Source of the DNA: an uncultured Eubacteriales bacterium
GTDB lineage: Bacteria > Bacillota > Clostridia > Christensenellales > Aristaeellaceae
Direction: 5' to 3'
DNA: 64,000 bases
Assembly: GCA_900316415.1 (NCBI GenBank)
Contig: ONCV01000019.1
Span: 1 to 64,000, forward strand
Positions 58,278 through 64,000 of this stretch are shown piece by piece. Below the pieces are notes generated by a model. The model saw only the letters and a program-made list of their open reading frames with translations. It had not been told where the DNA came from and ran no database searches. The translations under genes and the position numbers were made by a program. Every line of letters begins with the position of its first letter. Positions within the stretch are counted from its first letter, which is position 1.

Positions 58278-59660
58278 TCAGGTCGGCTGCGCCGGCGCGT
58301 CCGCCCGGTCCCGGGTCAGATCGCGCACCCATTTGTATTTCCGGCAATGGGCCATGACCCACGGGATCTTTCCCACCTCGTCCAGGCAGGTGCAGGCATA
58401 GATCAGCCAGACCGGCCAGTGGAAGACGAAGGTGCCCAGCGCTGCCAGCGGCAGGGCCAGCCCCCACATGACCACGGCCAGGCTGTAAAGATCAAACAGG
58501 GTGTCCCCGCCGGCGGTGAAGACGCCGTTGATCGTGATGGTGTTGACCACGCGGCCGATGGTATAGACCGACATGACGGCCAGCATGGCCCGGAGATAGC
58601 CGTAGGCGGCGTCGTTGAGATGCACGATGGAGAGCAGCAGGGGCGTGATCCCGATCATCGCCAGACAGGTCAGCACGCCCACCAGAAAGCTCATCCGGAC
58701 CAGCCGCTGGCCATAGAGTTTGCCCCGCTCCAGCCGGCCGGCGCCCAGCTCGTTGCCCACCAGAATGCCGCCGCCGCTGGCCAGGCCGTTGCACAGGCAG
58801 CAGACCAGCTCGATCACGGAGGAGGCCACGGAATTCGCGGCGGGAGCGTCCTGATCGATATGGCCCATGAAGGCACTGTAGGAGGTAAAGCCGATGGACC
58901 AGAGCATGCCGGCCCCCAGCATGGGCAGCATGCAGCGGTAATAATCCCGGGAGAGCAGGCGATCCCGGCGGAACACGTCCTTCAGGTCGGGACGGATATG
59001 CCCGGCGCGGAAGGAGAGGAAGACGGCCCAGACGGTTTCCGCGATCCGGGCGGCCAGCGTCGCGACGGCAGCGCCCCGCACGCCCATCCGGGGCGCTCCC
59101 AGGAGACCGAAGATCAGCACCGCGTTGAGCCCGATGTTGATGACCACGGCCGCGGAGCTGATGGCCGCGGTTTCGCTGGCGTGATCGCTGATTTTCAGCA
59201 GGGCCAGATAGCTCTGGGAAATGCCGGTCAGCAGATAGCTCCAGGCCGCCACCTGCAGATAGCCCGCGGCGATCTCGATCAGAACCGGATCGTTGGTCAT
59301 GAGCAGCATGATCTTCCGGGGGAAGAACTCACAGCAGATGAAGAACAGGATGGCGCTGGCGCCGTTGAGCCGCATGGCAATGCCGAAGAGCCGGCTCATG
59401 GAGGAAACATCCTTCTTCCCCCAGTACTGCGCGCCCAGCGCCACCAGGGCCGCCACAAAGCTGGACATCAGCATGTTCTGGACAAACTGAAGCTTCGTGG
59501 CCAGGGAGACCGCGGCCATGGCGTTCTGCTCCAGGGCGCCGAGCATCAGCGTGTCCGCCACGCCCACCGCCGAGAGCATCAGGCTCTGGGCCGCGATGGG
59601 CAGAGCCAGCTTCATGAGATTCCGGAGAAAATCCCGGTCCTTCCACAGGTTATCCCGCAT
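58278..59660 (-). CDS. MATE family efflux transporter
   Basis: This 460-aa protein has twelve hydrophobic segments in two homologous halves; the first begins LALPIAAQSLMLSAVGVADTLMLG and the second MLPMLGAGMLWSIGFTSYSAFMG. It would export drugs or metabolites using a sodium or proton gradient. AGGAGG lies upstream of the ATG at 59660; an in-frame extension to 59747 has no ribosome site. Confidence 0.92.
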   Translation of the reverse strand: MRDNLWKDRDFLRNLMKLALPIAAQSLMLSAVGVADTLMLGALEQNAMAAVSLATKLQFVQNMLMSSFVAALVALGAQYWGKKDVSSMSRLFGIAMRLNGASAILFFICCEFFPRKIMLLMTNDPVLIEIAAGYLQVAAWSYLLTGISQSYLALLKISDHASETAAISSAAVVINIGLNAVLIFGLLGAPRMGVRGAAVATLAARIAETVWAVFLSFRAGHIRPDLKDVFRRDRLLSRDYYRCMLPMLGAGMLWSIGFTSYSAFMGHIDQDAPAANSVASSVIELVCCLCNGLASGGGILVGNELGAGRLERGKLYGQRLVRMSFLVGVLTCLAMIGITPLLLSIVHLNDAAYGYLRAMLAVMSVYTIGRVVNTITINGVFTAGGDTLFDLYSLAVVMWGLALPLAALGTFVFHWPVWLIYACTCLDEVGKIPWVMAHCRKYKWVRDLTRDRADAPAQPT

Positions 59661-59701
59661 GTTCAAAAACCTCCTGCCGCGCGAAGAGCGGCGCAATGCG
59701 T

Positions 59702-59731
59702 AATATAGAGGAAGGGCGCGCCGCGTGTCAA
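59702..59731 (-). promoter_or_regulatory. Promoter of the MATE gene
   Basis: On the minus strand TTGACA (59726-59731) and TATATT (59702-59707) are 18 bases apart. Confidence 0.7.
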
Positions 59732-59754
59732 GCGGAAAGATTGGCAAAAAAGCC

Positions 59755-59783
59755 TTGACAGGAGCGGAGAATCATGGTATCTT
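59755..59783 (+). promoter_or_regulatory. Promoter of the rplU-prp-rpmA operon
   Basis: TTGACA (59755-59760) and TATCTT (59778-59783) are 17 bases apart. Confidence 0.75.
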
Positions 59784-59787
59784 TCTG

Positions 59788-59868
59788 CGGTGAGCCGCTC
59801 GGGAGAGGTCTTTTTAATGCGCCCTGCGCAACCTCGAATCCCGGCGAGTATGAATCAGGAGGTGCTGA
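59788..59868 (+). ncRNA. Candidate ribosomal protein L21 leader
   Basis: The roughly 80-base leader between promoter and rplU contains the GC-rich pieces GAGCCGCTCGGGAGAGG and CCTCGAATCCCGGCGAG, able to pair CTCGGGA with TCCCGGCGAG. An L21 leader is known in this position in many Firmicutes. The fold was not computed. Confidence 0.45.
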
Positions 59869-59871
59869 AGC

Positions 59872-60180
59872 ATGTATGCGATTATCGCGGCAGGCGGTCG
59901 GCAGTATCGGGTATCCCAGGGTGATGTGATCTTTATCGACAAGGTGGACCAGGAAGCGGATTCCGCGATCTCCTTCGATGTGCTGATGATCGGCGGCGAA
60001 GGCGAAGTCAAGGTGGGCAACCCCATTCTGGCCGGCGCGAAGGTGGAAGGCAAGGTTCTCGCGCAGGTGAAGGGTGAGAAGATCCGGGTTTACAAGTACA
60101 AGAGCAAGAAGAACTATCATCGGACGCAGGGCCATCGTCAGCCCTACACCAAGGTGGAAATCACCGCGATCACCGCGTAA
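59872..60180 (+). CDS. rplU: 50S ribosomal protein L21
   Basis: This 102-aa protein opens MYAIIAAGGRQYRVSQGD and has the L21 signature KIRVYKYKSKKNYHRTQGHRQPYT. AGGAGGTG precedes the ATG. Its stop overlaps the prp start (TAATG). Confidence 0.97.
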   Translation: MYAIIAAGGRQYRVSQGDVIFIDKVDQEADSAISFDVLMIGGEGEVKVGNPILAGAKVEGKVLAQVKGEKIRVYKYKSKKNYHRTQGHRQPYTKVEITAITA

Positions 60181-60527
60181 TGATCTCCGCCATCCTGTAT
60201 CGGAAGGGCGGGAGATACACGGGGTTCCGGGACCGGGGACACAGCGGATACGCGGAGCACGGACAGGACATTGTCTGCGCGGCGGCCTCGGCGCTGGAAA
60301 TCAACTGTGTGAACTCGCTGGAAAGCCTGCTGGGCGTTCGGGTTTCCGCCGAGGTGGAGGAGGAGACGGGGCTGCTGAGCTTCGATCTTCCCGCGCTGGA
60401 GGGCGAAACCGAGAAGGGAGCGCAGCTCCTGATGGGCGCGCTGGGTCAGGGCTTTTCCGATCTGCAGGAAGCGTATCCCGGATTCGTGAAATTTGAAATC
60501 AAAGAACGGAGGAATGGACCATGTTGA
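60180..60527 (+). CDS. prp: Ribosomal-processing cysteine protease Prp
   Basis: This 115-aa protein lies between rplU and rpmA as usual. The catalytic pair is H21 in [12 protein letters not shown] and C33 in [11 protein letters not shown], matching the His/Cys of the S. aureus enzyme. It removes the N-terminal extension of L27. Its last codons overlap the rpmA start. Confidence 0.94.
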   Translation: MISAILYRKGGRYTGFRDRGHSGYAEHGQDIVCAAASALEINCVNSLESLLGVRVSAEVEEETGLLSFDLPALEGETEKGAQLLMGALGQGFSDLQEAYPGFVKFEIKERRNGPC

Positions 60528-60820
60528 AGCTGAATCTGCAACTGCATGCGCATAAGAAGGGAATGGGCTCCACCCGGAACGGCCGGGACAGCGAGTCCAA
60601 GCGCCTGGGGCCGAAGCGGGCGGACGGCCAGCTGGCTCAGGCGGGCAACATTCTGGTTCGGCAGCGGGGAACCAAGATTCATCCCGGCCAGAACGTGGGC
60701 ATCGGCAAGGATGACACCCTCTTCGCCAAGGAGACGGGCATCGTCCGGTTCGAGCGCCTGGGCCGCGACAAGAAGCAGGTTTCCGTGTATCCCGTGGAGA
60801 CCGCGGCCGAAGCTCAGTAA
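60521..60820 (+). CDS. rpmA: 50S ribosomal protein L27 with Prp-cleavable extension
   Basis: This 99-aa protein opens [20 protein letters not shown]. The extension before AHKKG is the Prp substrate, normally ending LQFF or LQLF; here the residue before the cut is His instead of Phe. The rest ([16 protein letters not shown]) is standard. It is the last gene of the operon, followed by a terminator. Confidence 0.96.
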   Translation: MLKLNLQLHAHKKGMGSTRNGRDSESKRLGPKRADGQLAQAGNILVRQRGTKIHPGQNVGIGKDDTLFAKETGIVRFERLGRDKKQVSVYPVETAAEAQ

Positions 60821-60835
60821 TCATTCGGAATCTTT

Positions 60836-60863
60836 GGGCTCTTGCGTCGCAAGAGCCCTTTTT
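60836..60863 (+). terminator. Terminator of the rplU-prp-rpmA operon
   Basis: GGGCTCTTGC (60836-60845) and GCAAGAGCCC (60849-60858) form a tight hairpin followed by five T residues. Confidence 0.92.
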
Positions 60864-60905
60864 GTTTCCCGGACTTTGCACAAACGCGTAAGGAGAATGA
60901 TCCCC

Positions 60906-62915
60906 ATGACGAACACGAACGGAAAGAAGACCTTTTACATTACCACGCCCATTTACTATCCCTCGGACAATCTGCACATCGGCCACGCCTACTGCTCCAC
61001 CGCGGCGGATTCCATGGCCCGGTTCAAGAAGCTGACGGGCTATGACACCTATTTCCTGACCGGGACCGACGAGCACGGCCAGAAGATTGAGAAGAAGGCC
61101 ACCGCCCAGGGCGTGACGCCGCAGGCCTATGTGGACCACATCGTGGCCGGCATCAAGGACCTGTGGAAGCTGATGGACATCGAATACGATGATTTCATCC
61201 GGACCACCGATGAGCGGCACGTGAAGACGGTGCAGAAGATCTTCCGCCAGCTGTACGACCAGGGGGATATCTACAAGGCGCAGTACGAGGGCTGGTACTG
61301 CACGCCCTGCGAGAGCTTCTGGACGGAGCTGCAGCTGAAGGACGGGTGCTGCCCGGACTGCGGCCGCCCCGTGGAGAAGACCCAGGAGGAAAGCTATTTC
61401 TTCCGGATGAACAAATACGCGCCGTGGCTGATCCAGTACATCCAGGAGCATCCGGACTTCATCCAGCCCGCCAGCCGGGCCAATGAGATGATCCACAACT
61501 TCCTGGAGCCCGGGCTGCAGGACCTCTGCGTCAGCCGGACCAGCGTCAAATGGGGCATTCCGGTGGACTTCGACCCGAAGCACACGGTCTATGTCTGGAT
61601 CGACGCGCTGAGCAACTACATCAGCGCCCTGGGATACGGGACGGATCACGATGAGCTGTACCGGAAGTACTGGCCCGCGGATGTGCACCTGGTGGGGAAG
61701 GAGATCATCCGGTTCCATACGATCTACTGGCCCATCATGCTGCATGCCCTGGGACTGCCCCTGCCGAAGCAGGTGTTCGGCCACGGATGGCTGGTCATCG
61801 ACGGAAAGAAGATGGGCAAGTCCGTGGGCAACGTGGTGGATCCGGTGGTGCTGTGCAACCGGTATTCCAGCGACGCGGTGCGCTATTTCCTGATGCGGGA
61901 GATGCCCTTCGGCAATGACGGCGAGTTCACCCTGAAGGCGATGCTGACCCGGGTGAACGCGGATCTGGCCAACGATCTGGGCAACCTGGTCAGCCGGACC
62001 GTGGCGATGATCGAGAAATACTGCGGGGGAAGCATCCCGGCGATCCAGGCCGTGGAGGAGATCGACCGGAGCCTGTGGAGCCTGGCGGAGGGAATGCCCG
62101 CCCGGGTGGAGGAGCAGGTGAACGCCTTCCAGTTCTCCGCCGCGCTGCAGGAGATCTGGCGGCTGATCAGCGAATGCAACAAGTATATCGACCAGACCCA
62201 GCCCTGGGTGCTGGGCCGGAGCGAGGAGGGAATGCCCCGGCTGGCCACCGTGCTCTATACGCTGGCGGAATGCGTCCGCCGGGTGGCGGTCTGCGTCAGC
62301 TTCGTCATGCCCCGGACGCCGGAGCGGATCTTCGCCCAGCTGGGCGTGGAGGACGGCGCGCTGAAGACCTGGGAATCCGTCAATCAGCCCTTTGCCGTGC
62401 TGCCCGCCGGGCTGAAGGTGCACAAGGGAGAGGCGCTCTTCCCCCGCCTGGATATCCAGAAGGAGATCGAGCGGGATCAGCCCGCGGGGGCGGAGGAGAA
62501 GCCCGCGAAGAAGGACGGGAAGGCGGAAGGAAAGGAGAAGCCGGCCGCGAAGAAGGAAAATGCTCCGGACCAGCCGCAGTTTCCGGCGGAGATCAGCATC
62601 GACGTGTTCGACCAGTGCCGGATGCAGGTGGCCCGGGTGCTGGAATGCGTGAAGGTGGAAAAGAGCAGCAAGCTGCTGCAGTTCCGGCTGAGCTTCGGCC
62701 CGGACGGGGAACGCACCATTCTCAGCGGCATCGCGAAATACTACCGGCCGGAGGAACTGGTGGGCAAGCAGATCGTGGCCATCACCAACCTGGCGCCCCG
62801 GAAGATCGCGGGAATCGAGAGCCAGGGCATGATCCTTTCCGCGCTGGACGCGGCGGGGAACCTGCGGCTGCTGACCGTCGGCGAGGGGCTGGAGGACGGC
62901 GCGATCGTCGGATGA
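60906..62915 (+). CDS. metG: Methionine--tRNA ligase
   Basis: This 669-aa enzyme has the HIGH motif in DNLHIGHAYCS, the zinc knuckle CTPCE...CCPDC, and KKMGKSVGN in the place of KMSKS. A charged Lys/Glu/Ala linker (about 530-555) leads to a C-terminal EMAP/tRNA-binding domain (ISIDVFDQCRMQVARVLECV). The ATG at 60906 has AAGGAG upstream; the ATG at 60897 is too close to it. Confidence 0.95.
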   Translation: MTNTNGKKTFYITTPIYYPSDNLHIGHAYCSTAADSMARFKKLTGYDTYFLTGTDEHGQKIEKKATAQGVTPQAYVDHIVAGIKDLWKLMDIEYDDFIRTTDERHVKTVQKIFRQLYDQGDIYKAQYEGWYCTPCESFWTELQLKDGCCPDCGRPVEKTQEESYFFRMNKYAPWLIQYIQEHPDFIQPASRANEMIHNFLEPGLQDLCVSRTSVKWGIPVDFDPKHTVYVWIDALSNYISALGYGTDHDELYRKYWPADVHLVGKEIIRFHTIYWPIMLHALGLPLPKQVFGHGWLVIDGKKMGKSVGNVVDPVVLCNRYSSDAVRYFLMREMPFGNDGEFTLKAMLTRVNADLANDLGNLVSRTVAMIEKYCGGSIPAIQAVEEIDRSLWSLAEGMPARVEEQVNAFQFSAALQEIWRLISECNKYIDQTQPWVLGRSEEGMPRLATVLYTLAECVRRVAVCVSFVMPRTPERIFAQLGVEDGALKTWESVNQPFAVLPAGLKVHKGEALFPRLDIQKEIERDQPAGAEEKPAKKDGKAEGKEKPAAKKENAPDQPQFPAEISIDVFDQCRMQVARVLECVKVEKSSKLLQFRLSFGPDGERTILSGIAKYYRPEELVGKQIVAITNLAPRKIAGIESQGMILSALDAAGNLRLLTVGEGLEDGAIVG

Positions 62916-62957
62916 TTCCGGCCGGGGAACGGCCGGGAACGAAGGAGAAACGTCTTC

Positions 62958-63728
62958 ATGCGGGAACTGTTTGACAGCCACTGCCACGTGAACGAGGAAA
63001 AGTTTGACGAAGACCGGGAGGAGGTTCTGGCCCGGATGGCGGAGCACGGCATCACCCGATACGCGGTGATCGGCTCCGACATGGCCACCTCCCGGGCCTG
63101 CGTCGAATATGCGAAGACCCACCCCGCCGCGGTCTGCGCCGTGGGGATTCATCCCCACGAGGCAAAAGGATTCCGGGAGGAGGATCTGGACACCCTGGCG
63201 GGCTGGATCCGGTCCGGGGAGGCCCGGGCCATCGGGGAAATCGGGCTGGACTACTATTACGACCTGAGCCCGCGGGAGATTCAGCGGGAAGTCTGCCGGA
63301 AGCAGATGGAGCTCGCCTGGGAGCTGGGCACCGGCGTGGCCTTCCACGTCCGGGACGCGCATCCCGACATGATCGATCTGATGAAATCCATGCGGTCCCA
63401 CCGGACGCCCGGCATCCTGCACTGCTTCAGCGGCAGCAGCGAAATCGCGAAGGAATACCTGAAGATGGGCTATCTGATTTCCTTTGCGGGACCGGTCACC
63501 TTCAAGAAGGCGCCGAAGCTGCGGGAGGCCGCGCTGACGGTGCCGCGGGACCGGCTGCTGATCGAGACGGACAGCCCCTATCTGGCGCCGGAACCGGTGC
63601 GGGGCCGGCGGAATGAGCCGGCGAACGTCCGCTTTGTGGCGGAGAAGCTGGCGGAGATCCGGGGCGAGGATCCGGACGAGCTGGCAGCCTATACCTTTGA
63701 AAACGCCCGGAGGTTCTACGGGGGATAA
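62958..63728 (+). CDS. tatD: TatD family DNase
   Basis: This 256-aa amidohydrolase-fold nuclease has FDSHCHVN, GIHPHEA, IGEIGLDYYYD, HVRDAHPD, LHCFSGS and ETDSPYLAPEPVRGRRNEP, the metal ligands and signatures of TatD. It follows metG by 42 bases, a frequent pairing in Firmicutes. Confidence 0.95.
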   Translation: MRELFDSHCHVNEEKFDEDREEVLARMAEHGITRYAVIGSDMATSRACVEYAKTHPAAVCAVGIHPHEAKGFREEDLDTLAGWIRSGEARAIGEIGLDYYYDLSPREIQREVCRKQMELAWELGTGVAFHVRDAHPDMIDLMKSMRSHRTPGILHCFSGSSEIAKEYLKMGYLISFAGPVTFKKAPKLREAALTVPRDRLLIETDSPYLAPEPVRGRRNEPANVRFVAEKLAEIRGEDPDELAAYTFENARRFYGG

Positions 63729-63801
63729 GCTCCCGGCTCCGGGGACGGGCGGCGATGCGCCCGGCCGAATACGACAGAAGCCCTATGCAACGGAGGAAAG
63801 C

Positions 63802-64000
63802 ATGAACCGGAAAGCGAACCGGATGCGGACGGTCCTGGCCCTGCTTCTGTGCCTGTGCGCGGTGGCGCATGGGGAAAGCTATCAGCCTGCCAACGGGGAT
63901 CAGGCCCGCCGGCAGGCGATCTCTCTTTTTCTGGAGTGCGCGTTTCACCCGGAATACGGCGCGGAAACGGGCAGGCTGAACCGGTGGGAGGAAGAGATCA
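63802..64000 (+). CDS. Secreted protein, 5' part only (DUF2927-like?)
   Basis: The gene runs off the window after about 66 codons. A signal peptide (residues 1-24, VLALLLCLCAVAHGES) is followed by QAISLFLECAFHPEYG ... LNRWEEEI. The pattern 'FLE.AF..EYG......L.RW' resembles DUF2927 proteins. GGAGG precedes the ATG. Confidence 0.65.
   Translation, partial: MNRKANRMRTVLALLLCLCAVAHGESYQPANGDQARRQAISLFLECAFHPEYGAETGRLNRWEEEI

Noticed and set aside
60144..63422. About 1090-codon open frame on the minus strand opposite prp-rpmA-metG-tatD
   Set aside because: It crosses four confidently assigned genes and gives a His/Gly/Leu/Val-rich sequence without motifs; a GC-content artefact.
1..64000. tRNA or rRNA genes
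   Set aside because: No cloverleaf with a T-loop GGTTCRA block or rRNA-like stretch was recognised on either strand by eye.

Overview
This window looks like a GC-rich, low-synteny Bacillota genome, probably an anaerobic gut or rumen member of the class Clostridia. The support is a tryptophan T-box, a TPP riboswitch upstream of thiXYZ-type genes, an L27 with an N-terminal extension next to the Prp protease, consistently strong Shine-Dalgarno sites with some GTG/TTG starts, TTGACA-17-TATAAT promoters and many glycan-active enzymes. A placement near Christensenellales/Aristaeellaceae is only a guess from protein style.

Layout. 1-100: probable 3' end of a group II intron. 0.1-2.2 kb: panE-like reductase, a crippled HD-GYP remnant behind an intact promoter, and an iron-sulfur flavoprotein. 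2.4-4.1 kb: Trp T-box and a TrpB2-type tryptophan synthase beta chain. 4.1-7.8 kb: TPP riboswitch and a thiamine salvage operon (thiamine-binding protein, ThiX, ThiY, ThiZ, ThiN). 7.9-26 kb: scattered metabolism and glycan use (NUDIX, KdgF-like cupin + GH105, citrate synthase, GH38, DUF4867, AEC transporter, heparinase II/III-like protein, aldo/keto reductase, NudC, GH36, a cystatin-like secreted protein, a P1-family peptidase). 26.1-36.1 kb: a maltodextrin system (AraC regulator, glycogen/maltodextrin phosphorylase, MalE/F/G, MsmX-type ATPase, secreted GH13 amylase).

36.1-52.8 kb is the most interesting part: a more AT-rich accessory island inserted into the 5' end of a low-molecular-weight protein tyrosine phosphatase (PTP) gene. 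The left boundary is a displaced PTP start (MIRILFVCHG..., 36159-36200). The right boundary is the intact PTP gene (52748). Two further PTP-start relics lie inside the island (44773 and about 46631), and all three relics leave the PTP reading frame at the same point and share a similar tail. Tandem 11-bp arrays built on TTTTACTAC mark five module boundaries (36.27, 38.85, 41.28, 44.61 and 52.61 kb); two of them are part of a 61-bp direct repeat (57/61 identical). The modules carry a GH3 glycosidase; a GNAT + S66 (MccF/LdcA-type) peptidase + GNAT set that could be a peptide-antibiotic immunity cassette; a pseudogene bed with prophage tail relics and a NUDIX gene; and an ECF sigma/anti-sigma pair, an XRE repressor with a palindromic operator, a DraRnl-like RNA ligase, two metallophosphatases, a GNAT and a 473-aa protein of unknown family. 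No recombinase is encoded in the window, so the array would have to be built in trans or be a fossil.

52.7-64 kb returns to GC-rich core genes: a PTP fused to a YfcE-type phosphodiesterase, sbcD, sbcC, a MATE pump (minus strand), rplU-prp-rpmA with a leader, metG, tatD and the start of a secreted protein cut by the window edge. No tRNA, rRNA or CRISPR array was recognised.
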